Positions 33,201-46,900 are shown, counted from the first letter of the stretch. The stretch is DNA of 64,000 nucleotides from Sarcocystis neurona (GCA_000727475.1 KL647291.1:2347579-2411578); one strand, 5' to 3'. The notes: generated by a model from the letters alone, not told the origin. Numbers and translations: made by a program.

Positions 33201-36200
33201 CACGATTCACATAGTTGGCTTTGCTAGGATTTATCTGTGGAGAATGTTGACAACTGTGTAGACATTTAGCGAGGGTGGACACACACAAAGTTATGTGTAT
33301 GTGTCTTTTACAGTATAATACTTGCGTAGGTGTATGGTTAAGAAGATATCCATATGCATACGGATTCCTTGGTAATTATCCCCGTACACCGATGCAAATG
33401 CAGGCATCTGTGTGTATCTTGACGCCTGACTGTTTGTCTAAGTACACACGTGGGAAAATAACCCCTATATCGGTAGACTAGTAGTTGTGTAAATATGTGT
33501 ACGCGTATACAGTCGTATGCGGAGACTGGCTTGGCTTGAAGTATCGATGTTTAGACATGGACATAACATCTATGTGCAAACATACATCCATACATACTCA
33601 CCTACCTTCACACGTGCACACAGAGGCTACACCGGCAAACATTACATACATGTATATGTGTTTACACGTATACATGCATGCGCGTATACGTCTATGTTTA
33701 CACGTAGACATACTGTGGAAGTGCTGCAACGGACACACTAGGTACAACATGCAAAGCGCCACGGATAGAAACAAAATGAACAACTGAATGCAGTACTTGG
33801 TGCTAGAGGAGCACGTGGCCACGTTCTATAGACGACTTCACCAGGACATACGGGCGTGGGGCACTCAAATGGTACCATCGTCAGCGCGCAGGACGCGCTG
33901 ATTTCGTCATATTCTTCCCAGTGGGCGATGGACGCAACATAACGTTTTGTTGGAGCGCTGTCGTCACTGCCAACTAACAGGAGAACAACATGGAGAAATT
34001 TGTGTTTGCGACTGCCTTCGAAGTAGTAGGATGCAAGGGCACTACTGAAAAAAAGGTATAAGCCACGGTACTACTGTTCAGGTAGCGAAAACATGAAACT
34101 TGTGTGAAAGTCCGTCGTTGTGCACGGATACACATTAGGAACAAGCAGAGCAGCGTATGGAGCGGAACCTAAAGGGGGTTGTTTTCGTTGCGAAGATGGT
34201 GTCTTCACTCATACGCCTTACAGTAGCGACGGTGAGAAACTGTTTCTAACCACCTTTCGTCTTAATCTTTTGCGGCACGGAAATGTACAACGTCGTTTCG
34301 GTGTGTAGTCGTTGTATAGTAGCTAGAAAAGCAATAATACGAAGCTGCTGCCGCGCAGGGAAAAAATGAATTGCGTGAAGCATCCGTCGGAGTACTACTA
34401 ACGCACGTCCGTTCAGAACAGTGAAATTATTATGTTGCTGTCAACATATATTTTATGCGCTTGCCACTTTCATAGTAACACCGTCAAAACATGGACTGGC
34501 TGGGAATAAGTACCGTGTTTCAGACCGGTGCGCCTGCGTCAGTGCGATACAACAACACAGCCATTCGCCACCACTACTGCGCTCGTGTACGAGGGGAATT
34601 CTTCTATATTTGTCAGAATTGTTAAATCAAGTTGACATTCTTATTAGTTGTCAGAATTTACTTACGAACACAGACGCTTCCACACACTCGTGGAAGAGAA
34701 GTGGATTCAGAAGGATTCCTGTTAACACAGGGTGACAAGCACATTCCACAAACGCTTACGTACTGACTCAAAATGCGAGCATAGTACGACGTAGCAACTG
34801 CTAAAGTACTGATAGAGGAAGCTGGTGTGTTCCAGACTGCTCGTACGATAGTGGAACTGAATCCTTTTGGCCGTCCTTACTGCAGCGGGTTTGAAGAGTG
34901 CGAGAAAATGTTAATGTAGCCGTAATGCGCTTCTTGATAGATCCTGAGCGATGTGGATGACACTAGTGCTGACATTAATCACCTTGGGCAGAGTAATACT
35001 ACTAGCGTCCCTGTTGTTGCCGAAGCGCACTTCAGAATACGCCACAACACTAGCAGTTGCGTCAGTAGTGGTGACGGTTGCAGAAGGAGGAACGTCTCCT
35101 GTCGCCAAAGCGGTACAAACATTCTGGGGACATGGTAACTTCAGATAGGTAACAATATTGTGGTAGTAGTGGAAATATTAGTGCGGATATTAATAAATTG
35201 GAACTGCACGTATGAGACCAAATGTTGACGAAGTTCCGGTGGACCGCAGTCACTCGAAAAATTCCAGCGTCCTTCTGGATTAAACATAAGAAAACCTTTG
35301 ATGCACACTCTCTGGAAGGTACCTTACCAGTTTGTCGAGGGCTTCTACGACAGCACAGGATAGGATTTTCTTTGACTACCATAGTCTTGCAAAAGAAGCT
35401 CTTTTGCGCCGAAGTGAAAAGTTCCTTTTATCCTGCTACCCATTCCTCGCGCACGCGACACCCACTAGGTAGGCGCGTTGGAGTGTATGTACTCACACTT
35501 ACGTAGCAGTGCACATATACACGTGTAAACGCGTACTTCCTCCGCACGCCTGAGGGAAAAAGAGCTCTTGTGAGTGTGCTGCGTCCACAAGTTTGCGTAG
35601 CCACACACACCGTAGCAGCTGAGGAAGCAAGACACGCACGTGCAACTCTTTTTGATCCAAAAGCGTCTTTCCATATATATATATATATATATATATATAT
35701 GCTCAGAGCTGCCTCTACTGTAGTGATTGGAGGTACGCGACCAAACATGCATATATATATATATATGCGTGGAGATTACTAAAACGTTACTTGGGTGCAA
35801 TATCGACCAAGAGAGGTGGAGGTACCTATATCTGGGTGTACGGTGGGTAGTCGGTGTCGCTTGGGCCACTGAGGCCGGATTCTTGTATGAATTGGGTAAT
35901 AGCAGCCCTATGTAACCAGCAATACATTCTCGAACAACGTGCATTTGGAGTGCAAATATCTCGTAATTCAAGGTGACCAACTTCCAGGTGCTGGTGCACT
36001 GCAGCACATTTTACAACTGCGAGGCCCCTTTCCTCTAGATAAGGGAACGGACGGACCACCCAACAGGGGGGTTTGTCCCTCTAGATCAAGACCCCGTAAT
36101 AGAGCGCCGCGCGGCGATACGCTCGTGTAGTCACTGCCCGATGTTCAGTATCGAGACGGGGAAGTAAAGATGTTTCCAGCACCCCAGAAGTCGTCCGACA

Positions 36201-36420
36201 AAAGCCAACTCTGGTCCGCAGTAACGAAACAGCGGAGGTTTGTCTTGTGCTAAAATTAAAATGCGCAGTTTCATGTGTTGCAGGTGGGACGCGGGGAAAA
36301 CTACCTTCGTAGCAGCCAGTTCAGGAAAAATCTCCTCAAAGACATCAACTTAGAGACGACTTCTGTGTTCCCGTTTCTCGTGAAGAAACCACTGCAGCAG
36401 CACATTAGTGATTACACTGA
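33200..36420. other. Second repeat-poor, ORF-poor segment
   Basis: Most of this stretch lacks CAG runs and pyrimidine tracts and has frequent stops. A TA island interrupts it at 35670-35770 and a degenerate triplet stretch lies at 34950-35200. No supported gene. Confidence 0.5.
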
Positions 36421-37950
36421 TGTACTCCGCAAGACATTTTTCATACACGTAACGTGCATAGACGTGTGTACCAGTATATGCACGTATACACTTCTACATT
36501 CTTACGTCCATGCAGATGTGACTAAGTAAAGATATGTACACCTGTGTGTACCCCTTATGCATGTGAGTCTACGTACAACGCAACAATCACGTGTGCATTG
36601 ACCTGAAAAGAGGCGTACGCGGGTACACGTGTATTGTATATACCTGGACAGACATCTATTCATATACATATTTAAAATACTTGTGCACACACACATATAT
36701 ACACACACAAGTACGTACACATATGTTTATAGACACATACGTAAGTTTATTTATACATATGTAAATACGTGAACCTATTTATATATATATGTATATGTAA
36801 ACTCGTACATGCCAATGTATGTACGTGGCTATCAACTCTTAATGACAAAAGCCCGTCGGGACGACGTCTAGAGATTACACGTCTGAACGCCTGTTTGCGT
36901 TGAGTGTTGTGTAGGAAAGTGCATTTCTGTCAGTCAGTAGGAACAGCAAATATTTAGTGTTTCACGAGAGCGATTAAGCCACACCCTCCTCAAAGTCCGC
37001 AGTCCGCACATACGTGCCCCTACGTGGAAGAGATTATACACACGCGCACGTGGATATATCTCTATATATGTATCCGGATACACAGAGATATATCCTTCTA
37101 CACCCTGCATGTGTGTACATACACAAGTATCGCTGTACACATATCTAAAGGTGTACGGATGTGCGTATATTGGTAAAAAAGGTGCTATACGTGTGTGTCG
37201 CTACGTGTATACATATATATACATACATATATTCACACACAGATACATGTGTATATACAGCGACACACGTGGGTATACACGAATGTGCACGCTACGAACA
37301 AATACGTAAATTTGATTCCATATGACTACTTGTTCTCTCTACGTACTCGTATCAACGTTTGAACATATAATTTGGTTCTCTGTATGCGCCACTTACGATA
37401 CGTTCCCGTCTAGACAGCTAACTACAGCAAGCTACGAAGCAGAGTTAAATGCGTACATGTACGTACACATGACCGTATGCAGGTAAGTTAGACATTCCAC
37501 GTGTATCTACTACTAACGTGTGTGTATATGGCTGGATACGAAGATACGTCCGTATTTGCATAATACATGTACACCCCCGTACACACATACGTATACAAGG
37601 ATGTAAGTGCGCACACACAAAGACGCAGTTGGGTACGGACGCGCGTCACACACGTCGTGCTTCACATACATATGTATATATGTCGCGTTTTGTCTCCTTG
37701 AAGACAGACATACACACGTATGCACTCACGTAGGTATGTGTATATACACATATATACATATATGAGAGAAAGTTACACATACACAGACGTGCAAGTATAC
37801 GGGTATGTGTAAATTTGAAGAGAAAATGTATAACGTGTGTGGAGTTTTCTCTTTAACCATATCCGATTCCGACTCGTCCTCGCATCTGCTGCGCACGCCT
37901 TCCTTTTTGCGAAAAAACTTGCAGCGCCCTGTCGTCGCCTGCACGTGCCT
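36421..37950. repeat. TACA/TATG microsatellites, unassigned
   Basis: Microsatellites at 36650-36800, 37030-37270 and 37730-37780 with unique DNA between. No supported gene. Confidence 0.6.
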
Positions 37951-37964
37951 GGTGTATGTACACC
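37951..37964. promoter_or_regulatory. Palindrome copy with one mismatch (GGTGTATGTACACC)
   Basis: Same 14-bp palindrome family as the copy at 9943. On the minus strand it begins four bases after a TGA (37971-37969). Confidence 0.4.
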
Positions 37965-38037
37965 CCAATCACACAACATCTCGCGGCAGCACCCCGGGCT
38001 TAAAAAAAACGTTGCTGCGGATCTCCACACAACGACA

Positions 38038-38161
38038 GCAGATGCTGACGCAGGCGCAGCTAGCACAGCACGCAGATGCTGCCACAGTGGCACACGTAGA
38101 AACAGCAGCAGACGGGGTAGTAGGGACAGCGCCTACGACCGGAGACGCAGGCATCGGATAG
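38038..38161 (+). CDS. Candidate plus-strand terminal exon
   Basis: The plus frame reads RQQMLTQAQLAQHADAATVA and VETAADGVVGTAPTTGDAGI before a stop at 38159-38161, with CAG sense. It conflicts with a possible last TLS1 exon on the other strand just downstream, so it is tentative. Confidence 0.27.
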
Positions 38162-38179
38162 AAATGCGAGCGGACGACG

Positions 38180-39059
38180 GACAGAGGTAAAAGTGAATTA
38201 ATCGAGTGGAACGGAAAGCGAAGTGTGTCGCGTCGTCTTCTGTCCGAAAAATCATGGTAGACACGGAAAGGCAAGTGGAACTAAAACGACTACGGAGAAG
38301 GGGTGGGGAAGAGCAAGAGAAAAACGGAGGCAAAAACGATTTCACGGGAGGACAAGTATAAACGAAGATCCCTGATGTTATGAAATCCGTGTAGAGAACT
38401 GAGAAGAAGTGAACAGGAAAGGAACATGATCAACGAACTACGGACAGCAGAAAAAAAACTAAGTGCATTCAGGCCACGACAGAGAAAGTGCTTCTTACTG
38501 CGTTGTGTAGGAGAAGCTCTCAATCGAAGCAGCGAGAAACAGAAAGAAGAAGAAGAAGTCGTGAGAGAGAAACTAGCAACGAAGTAAAAATGCGGCAACT
38601 CAAGATCGACACGTCTATAATCCCCCGTTTATAATCTCCTAGAAAGTTGTTTGTACACGAGAAACGGAGAAAAAATGAAAAGAGGAAGGGGGGGAGGAAA
38701 TGATAGAGGAGAGGACAAAGAACGGAAACCAACAGGGACGTAGTAGAGGTTGGAAAGAAGAAAAGGGACGAGCGCAGGACGCACTGTTAGGGCACGATCC
38801 CGGGAAATGAATAAAGCGGAGATCGACAGACGGAAAATGCCATAGCAGGGCATAACCGCTACACCCGCTGCCGGGGAAAGAATGAACGGGAGAAGAAATG
38901 GAAAAGAAGTGCAGAAGGGGAAAACAAGAAAATACACACACGCACACGTGTATATGTAGAGACGAAGAAAAGGAAAAGCGAAGAACGAGCAGACAAGTGG
39001 AAAGCAAGAACAGAAGACGAGACCATGGACAGGCGGAGAAGTACGACGAGAGTGACTAC
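38180..39059 (-). other. Pyrimidine-rich (sense-strand) tract downstream of TLS1 exons
   Basis: Nearly pure purine on the plus strand, that is C/T-rich on the TLS1 sense strand. It looks like the last TLS1 intron or 3' flank. No other gene is seen. Confidence 0.45.
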
Positions 39060-42000
39060 TTTTTTCGAACTTGAAAACAGACACTTCTCCACCAACACAT
39101 CAATCCGTGGTTCCACCAACTCCCCTCGGGATCGTTGGTGTACTGTCACAGGCTTAGATGTCTACGTATTCCTACGAATCGCCCAAAAGAGGCGCAGATG
39201 CGAAGCAGCAGAAGAAGAGGTAGTGATTTAAGAGGAAGGGACCGCGTGGGATAGGAGAAACGATATTCGGGAAAGTGATTTACTCTTTGCCGTCTGTCCG
39301 GATCAAACCACGTGTACCGCTGCCCGAAGGCCTTTCTTCGCACTACGTCCGGGTCGTCTTCGTCATCTCTGCGAAGCAAGAAGAAAAATTTAAGAGAAGC
39401 GACGAAGAAACGTCGGGTGAGTGTCAAAACGCATGAAAGGCAGGACGGAACGGGAAAAGGATCCGAGCACGAAGGAGGATAAAAATGAGAGGTAGTGAAC
39501 GCAAGAAAAAGTAGGAGACGGGTAGAGAAAGAACGAAAGAAGAAGAAATAGAGAATAACAGAGAAGTGGGGGGCAAGGAAAAATTAGAGACTGGTGCAAG
39601 CAGAACCTAGGAAGAAGACGAAGAAGAAGATAAAGAGACGGGAGAATAACAGCGGGTCACAAGTCAAAGGAAGGCAAGCGAATAGGCGGTAACAACGGAA
39701 GTGAGGAACACCGAGAGGAGAGTAATGGAAAGGAAAGGAGAGCGGGGAAAGGGCGAGTAGACTGAGAAGAAGAAGATGAAGAAGAATACGGTAGAGAAGA
39801 GGGAGACGGACACAGGGGAACGAGCGAAAAGACGAAGAGATAACACTGCCAAAAAAGTGGAGAAATTCTCAAATGACAAGAACGAGACCCACAAAGTTTC
39901 GCCGGTTTTCCCTTTCTTAAGCAGCGCGCGCTTCGCTTTCTCCGTTGCTTCGATGTTCTTCAGCTTCGCACTGCAGAGGAAGAACAGGAGAGAAACGAAA
40001 ACAAAGCACAATAAATACGCCAGGCTCTTTGCAGTCCTTTGCAGAACACATCTGTGTAGATAAACGTACGCACGTACATGCGAATACATATGTATACACA
40101 TACAAAGGTACATAATTTCATATGTATATACATACGTGTATGTGTATACGTTTACATATGTATACATATATATGTTTCGTTATGTATTAGACACATATTT
40201 GTTTTCGGATTCAAGCATTTCGACTTTCGCTAACATTCACGCATGGACTCATACATATATAAATATACATATGTGGGCGTGCACACGGACATATATATAT
40301 ATATATATATGTATTGGATGTGAAGAGAGGATGAGGAGAAGGAATAATCAGTACAGACACATCTTTGTGGCCCCCGTACGTGTACAGCGACACGTGGCAT
40401 ACAAACGCAGTCCACGTGCCTTTGATGTACGCATACAAATACGCATATATATATATATATGCACAGGAAGAAGGTAACGAGCTTCTTCGATAAGTGAAGT
40501 GTAGCCAATAGAACAGAACGGTTGTCGCACACACAGGTTACACAAATGAGAAGCAGAAGAGTATGCAGAACAGACGCATCTGCTTACGAAATAGGGAGCG
40601 GCACCTCCGTCAGGCCGGTAAGCCAGTTGAGTTGCTCGCGCAAATCGTTGCTTCGGTCGGGCACCTACATGCGAGAGAAGATAAAAAAGAGACGGAAAGC
40701 AGAAGAATGGCGGACGGCAGAAGAAGAAGTAGTAGAGAAAGCAGCGAAAGAGACGCAGAGAAGCAGCAGGGGAGACGCAGAGAAGCAGCAGGGGAGACGC
40801 AGAGAAGCAGCAGGGGAGACGCAGAGAAGCAGCAGAGGAGATGCAGAGAAGCAGCAGAGGAGATGCAGAGAAGCAGCAGAGGAGATGCAGAGGAGCAGCA
40901 GAGGAACCGCAGAGGAGAAGCAGACTTGACACGTGGAAAAAGGAGCATCCCTGTTTTGGCACGCCACACGCGAAGGAGAAGAAGAGGCTCTACGGAACCA
41001 AACGAAAGCAGGGTGTTGCACGCCTGAAAAACTGTACGATATTCTGCGTCTTTGTGTAAAGGTTCAGAACGTTTCTTGACCGCTGTACATGTCCACGTGA
41101 TCGAGGTGACGGGGAAAGTTCATTTTCTGGTAAATTTCGGAGAAGACGCTCCTCTCTAGCGGCAGGTGCGGAGGTCCACTTGTTGAGTCTTCTCGATAAA
41201 CGACGCAGACGCGTGAGACCAACCGTTAAAGAGAGAGTCAATTTTCTGTGCATAAATAAACTACTAGGAAACACAGAAAACCCTGCGAAATCCTGCTTCT
41301 GCTGCACGCGGAGAATTCGTAAGTTTCTTGTCTGTGTTGCCGCGCAGAGCGCACGCGGTATAAATACAGTTCAGGTCTACAGACACCGCACGGGACCGAC
41401 CGCTACAGACACTGCTAACTTTCTTTTCACAAAAACAGTGTAAGCAGCCTCTGCTTCTCGTGAACGCAGAAAAACAGAAGGCCTGTTCCCACTTTGCCCA
41501 AGTGCTTCTGGACACACACAAGAAAAGAGGCCATTTTCACTGCACTGCCACTCTCGGCGAGCAAATGACAGACACACACTTCAGGTGTACAGACACCGGC
41601 TCGCAAGCGCCAGCAAAGGAGCAGCTTCCCACAAAAAACTGAGCCCCCTTGTAACCAATATCATCGGTGAAACAACGCTCTAAAAAGAGAGAAGGAGAAC
41701 CCCTCGACAGGAAAGGTGGGGGCCTCCACGTCTTCGTGCAGTCGGGGACGGCTGTCTATCATCACACGCATGTTTTAAAGAGAAATTTCTTCACACTCCA
41801 CGTAGGTCGAGTTTCTATGGGCGAGCAAAATGTCTGAGTGTATAATATCCCTGAGCGAAGGACGCCAGCTCATTAAAGAAAGGCGGAGATTTAGATTTAT
41901 CCGCGTCACGACCAAACCACTCACACTGTAACCAGGAGAACGTACACTCGCGATGAAGAGATGAAATTTTTAGTCAGCTGGTGCAATGCTGAGAAGACAT

Positions 42001-45000
42001 TCTCCCGGCTGAGCGTCGCGAATAGAGAGCAGAAGACGCAATAGAAGGAATCAGCCCGCCCACAAAGAAACTCTCTACAAAGAACCACACGGAAAACGCA
42101 GGCAGACGCGGCAGGCCGCTGCACACCACACTTCTTGCGAAATGCCGGACGAAAAAGAAGACAGAGGAGGACCAGGCGGTAGAGAGGAGAAACACTTAAA
42201 AACAGGGAAGAGACGCTGCTCGCTCGTCGGCGGTTGCCCGTGGAGTGAATTCGCAGTATCACTCTCTGGAAATACCGCACCGACGCGGGTTTTCTCGTTT
42301 TCAAGTGCCCACGTGTATTTTCATCAAGAGAGACAGAGAGGAAGAGAAAGGGAAAATGAAAATGGGAGAGAGCGAAAGGAAAAAGAAGAGAGCGACAGAC
42401 AAAGAGACGAAATACATAGACAGAGGGATGCACACGTCTGGAATAATTACAAATCTATGTTTTCATTCAACACCAACTATGCGGAAGACAGGTAAAACAC
42501 ATAGGGAGAGAGACGGGAAGTAGGGAGTAAAGACATATATGTGCAAAATCTCCGAGAAATGAGGAGAGACACCCACTAGAAGATGCGTATTTCGTACAAA
42601 AAATTTGTCTTCACACGCGTGTTTGTGCTCTGCAGGCACGTGTAAACTCTTGGAAAGAAAGAGCGGACAGCACGACAGACACAGAAAGTGAGAATGTGAA
42701 GGCGAGAGAATGGCAGAGAGAAAGACAAAAAGACAGAAACCCGGGAGAATAACAAAGAGAGAGTAGTAGATAGACAGAGGTAGTGGAGAGACGCACAGAA
42801 GTAATGCAGACACTCACACAAGACACACACGTGCAGTCACACATTGATAATCTGCGGGTCTGCGGAGATACGAAGAGAAAGCAAAGAGAGAGACATTGTC
42901 GGAAGGTCTACTAGAGACACATACTGATGCGTAGATGGACAGAAAAAGACATGCAAGAGAAATAGGCTCTCACACATGTGTGAACACATACATGTGTTTT
43001 CACGCGTAGCCGAATTTCACACGAGCAAGACGCGAGCATCCACGCACACATACACATACATCCGTCTCTCTTTAAAGTAGATATTTGTTTGTATGTCCCC
43101 CTACACATGGAGAGTGTATCGAACCTGCAGATGTTCGGGTATTTTGTAGAGGTCCTCGGTAGTCGCGACGGTGCTGCTTTGCTCTCCTGGCGGCTCCTGC
43201 TGCTGCTGACTCGGAGAACTGTTCGGCTGCACCTCTTTCAACTGCATGCGCTCTCGCAGAAACTCCTCCCTGTGTGCGGCGACGGACGCACATCAGCCGT
43301 TTCAACCCACACACCGTCACCCCGCAAGCGTATACAACGGCAGCAGGAGGAGACAACGTGCTGCTGCGCACAGGGCAACGTCCACTAACACGGCAGAGGA
43401 GCAGCAAAGAAGAGAAAAAAAGCGGGAACGGAAGAGGCTGTTCGGAGGAAGACGAACGCGCACACGGCCGAATATACAAGAGAGCGGGAGGGCGCGCAAA
43501 GGTCAAGAAGATATCGAAAAGGGGACAAGACTCGCCGGGCGGAGACGGACAAGAAGAAAATGGCAAAGACGTACGCGAGAGAAGGGGCAGAGAGATCCAC
43601 AGAAGAAAAGCGAGACAGGGGGACGGAAAACTGGACAAAAAAGTAGTAGTACCGAAGATCGCTGTCCGCAGCAAACAACAACGAAACGTAGAAGCGCAGC
43701 CCGACGAGATAAAGGTTAACCGTAGGGACATCCACACAGAAAGAGATAACACAAGGAACAGCAGCAGCATAGAACTCTGCAGACTTATTCGTCGAGGGCC
43801 ACCAGTGAAATATCATCTTACTATTCTTCCTATTGCTGCTACAAACATATATATACATATATATATGTATATACGCACACAACTGTGATATAAATACATA
43901 TATGTACACATACATATATACACACGAAACATATATATATATATATAACACTGTGTACCCCTTTCTCTATACACATATATATATGTCCATATATAAACAC
44001 ATAAGTGTGTATGTGTTTAGAGCGGGGAAGCACGGCAGCACGCACAACAAAGGCATGTGCATGCGAAGGATCAGAGAAAGGCTGGAAAAAGAAATGAGAG
44101 AGAAAAGAACTGCCAACGAGTTCCACAAGTTATTTCTCACTTCCGGAAAAAGGGCACCCGCACCTCTTCTACTCACATTGACACGCACACACACACGTTT
44201 GCTTCGCCTAAATTCTCCTTCACCTCCTACGTCTACGCATCCCCACGCCGCCATACCCCGTCTACTTGTCTTCTCCTCCTGCCCCTCCTGCTGTTGCTGC
44301 TGCTCTCTTCTCCAGACGCGCTTATGGTCGTTGGCTGCGTCACGTCTGCTGCAGAAAACAGAGTTGCACCGCTACAAAATTCTCCTCGAACACACACCCC
44401 CACCCACCGCCCACGAGATGGCAGGAGGAAGCAGCCTTATATGTATATCCATACATATATATATATGTATATATACATATATGTATATGTGCAGGTGCAC
44501 GTTTCTCTCTCCATCCTCATACGAATGTGTATATATACACATATATGGATGTGCCTATGAATTATGTAGATGTATACTTCTCTGTTTCCAACACCACGTG
44601 CAAATCCCTACGTATATACACGCGTGTACACAGATAGAAAAGGAAATGTTTACATCTCTTTGTGTGCCAACATAATATGTGTTTGTGTTGCTGCTGCTTG
44701 GTTTCTTCTCTTTGGTCGCTGCGGCTCCTGCTGCGGCTGCTCTCCCTGCTGCTTCTCTTGCGCAGCGCTCCTGCTGCTTCTCTCGCTGCCTGTGACAGCT
44801 GCTGCTTTCCCGCGGCTTCCGAGAAACGTACAAGTGTTTGTCGTATGTGAGGCCTGTTGCGTTATCCACAGCAGAGAAGCTTTTCTCGAGTAGCCCGTAT
44901 CCCGCGAGTTCGTCTTCTTCTTCAACAGCTGCTGCCGCCTTTTCTTTTTCTTCCATGCTTCGAACGTCTAGTCCTTTGCGGATCCACCGGGTCTGTCTGG

Positions 45001-46489
45001 CTTTCTGCAGTGCCCGCATGCTTCTCACAACTTCTGCTGCTTCCTCTTCTTCTACCTCTTCCAGCAGCACCTCGTCCTCGTCTCCTTTCTCTTCCATACC
45101 GGACAGTCCCCCTCCCTTTCCTCCTCCTGTTCTGCCGCTCTGCTGCTGCTGCGGCTGCTGTTCTCCTCCTCCCTCTTTCTGCTGTTGTTGCTGCGACTGC
45201 TGCCTTTGCTGCTGCTGCTGCTGGACACTCGAATCGGCACCATCCGATGCCCCTGCACTGCCCCCTCCCCCACTCGAAACCGACGCTGAAGACGCTGCTC
45301 CTGCTGCGTCCCCCCTCCCTGCTGCTGCTGCTGTAACAGCCGTTTCTGCAAGTGCCGCTTCTTCGCCGTCTTTCGTCCTCGCCACTGTCCTCTTCCATGC
45401 TCCGGCAGCAGCTTTCTCGTCAGTAGCTGGTGGCAACTGCTGGAGATGTTTCCTGCTGTACGCGCCTGCTGCTGCTGCTCCTCCGGCAGCGGACGTCTCT
45501 GCTGTTGCCTCAACTTCTGCTGCTGATGTTCCTGTACGCAGAGCGGCTGGCGCTGTTGCTTCTCTCTCGTCAGCAGCAAAGTCGGCGTACATGAAGTCCT
45601 CTTCGCGACGCAGAGCCTTCAAACGGGCGAGTCCGCCGAAGAAACCTCCTCGGTTTTTCTCTCGACACAAGAAACCGGAAGGCATATACGCTGACGATCC
45701 AGAAGAATAAGACGAAGGAGAATTGTCGCTGTGCTCTACTTGAGAAGAAGCTGCTGGTGCTGCGTGGTCTAAGTTTACGCTGGAGGCAGCTTCCCGGCAG
45801 GACACTGCGCCACCCGCAGAGATTGGGCTGCTGCTGCTGCTGCTCACTCGGGTGCTGGTACTGCTGTTGCCGTTACACGCTACGATGTGAGGCTGCTGAT
45901 CTTTTCCGCGTGCACCGGGTGACGTTTTCCTCTCCGTAGAAGTCGTTCGGGACCCATGAGATTTCGGCGAATCAGACGAAGGAGACGCGGCAGCACAGCG
46001 AGAGCTGCGCTCTGAGATACGGCGCGATTCATTCCTTTCTCTCTTTCGCATGCCCTTCTTTCTTTCGGATCCTGAAGAATTAGACGAGTCAGAAGAGTGC
46101 CGTCGTCTGTGCGGAGAAGCACTAGCCTCACGCTGCCGTCGCGCAGAGTTTCGCTTTTCCTCCCGCGGTGAACACGGACGGGGGAGAGGAGACGAAGAAC
46201 GAGACGGAGAAGAAGAGTCGGAGTGGCGTCTTCTTTTTCTCTCTGTCTTCCGCTTGTTGTGCCGCTCTCTCCTTTCCGGACTGCTCAATCGCCGCAGCTC
46301 TCTACCAGCAGAAGCGACAGCAGCCGAAGAAGAGGGCGGTTCACCGATAGCGGTGGAGGACGCAGAACGTGAGGAAGAAGCAGCACCGTGTGAGCCTGCA
46401 TTTTTCTTGCGCAGTGCCGTTTTTTCCTCTGAGTTATCTTTTCGGCCGCTTCGGTGGCGCTCGCTTCTGGTGGAATCACGAGTTTCCAT
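39060..46489 (-). CDS. TLS1: TLS1/C9orf78 (Hep_59) family splicing factor with RS-rich extension
   Basis: Exons 46489-44832, 43269-43125, 40664-40588, 39970-39893, 39368-39284 and (less sure) 39152-39060 join in phases 2, 0, 2, 2 and 0 to about 712 residues. Residues about 70-165 are Arg/Ser-rich; Ala, Gln and Gly runs fill about 310-460. The family core follows: RALQKARQTRWIRKGLDV, EKSFSAVDN, DKHLEEFLRERMQ, EDLYKIPEHLQ, GLTEVPLPIS and AKLKNIEATEKAKRALL. These occur in the same order as in human C9orf78, compared from memory. The family is nuclear and spliceosome-linked (human C9orf78 binds BRR2; fission yeast Tls1 affects splicing of telomere genes). The start is the first ATG after upstream stops. 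Introns are C/T-rich on the sense strand. The C-terminus is unsettled: a further exon near 37.98 kb (QRFF then stop) fits the phase. Confidence 0.85.
40080..40470. repeat. TATG/TACA and (TA)n microsatellites in a TLS1 intron
   Basis: The repeats lie between the TLS1 exons at 40664-40588 and 39970-39893, with a pure TA run near 40291-40310. Confidence 0.8.
40751..40923. repeat. 22-bp minisatellite, seven full copies plus a partial one
   Basis: Copies start at 40751, 40773, 40795, 40817, 40839, 40861 and 40883, with a partial one at 40905. They lie in the TLS1 intron between 43125 and 40664. The unit contains CAGCAG and AGAAG. Because 22 is not a multiple of 3 the phase rotates, but no frame contains a stop. 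Confidence 0.9.
43830..44020. repeat. (TA)n/TATG microsatellite in the first TLS1 intron
   Basis: TATA and TACA repeats between the exons ending at 44832 and starting at 43269; a second patch lies at 44440-44560. Confidence 0.8.
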
Positions 46490-46900
46490 CGTGAGAAAGA
46501 ACGCGACGGTAGACAGGAACCTCCTGTATACGAAAATCAAATCCCTCCCATGACGACCAGGCCTGGACGGGGGAGGGGGGAAACGCCGTTTACGTGAGAA
46601 AACCGAGAAGAAAGCCGGTGAAAGGACGCAGTGTCTGTTCAAGGGATGTAGGCGCGCACCGGGAAGCAAACAACAGTGGGAAACTGGGAGGTGGACAGAG
46701 AGAGAGATGCACAAGAAAAGCTAATTGGCCTAGTCTCCTCCGAGCAATTTAGTCAACAAGATACCGGAGACGGTTACTTTCCCGGCTCCGGCTGCTCCAA
46801 CGAATGGAGCAGTTTCTCAGTGATTCGTCCGTTAGAAAAAGAAAGCGCGCGGAAGAAAAAGCTGTCGGTTTCCATCGCAACCCTAACAGCTTGACGCAGC
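46490..46900. other. Upstream region of TLS1
   Basis: The 5' flank of the TLS1 start ATG. In-frame codons continue upstream but lack an ATG that I trust. No promoter element can be identified by eye. Confidence 0.4.

Noticed and set aside
41065..41160. A minus-strand exon-like piece (SVFSEIYQKMNFPRHLDHV) after a CTAG acceptor.
   Set aside because: It would end in a stop in the middle of the TLS1 intron between 43125 and 40664, whose flanking exons join perfectly without it.
44838..45710. A 290-codon plus-strand ORF rich in Ser/Ala/Pro.
   Set aside because: It is antisense to TLS1 exon 1, which is supported by homology and splice phases.
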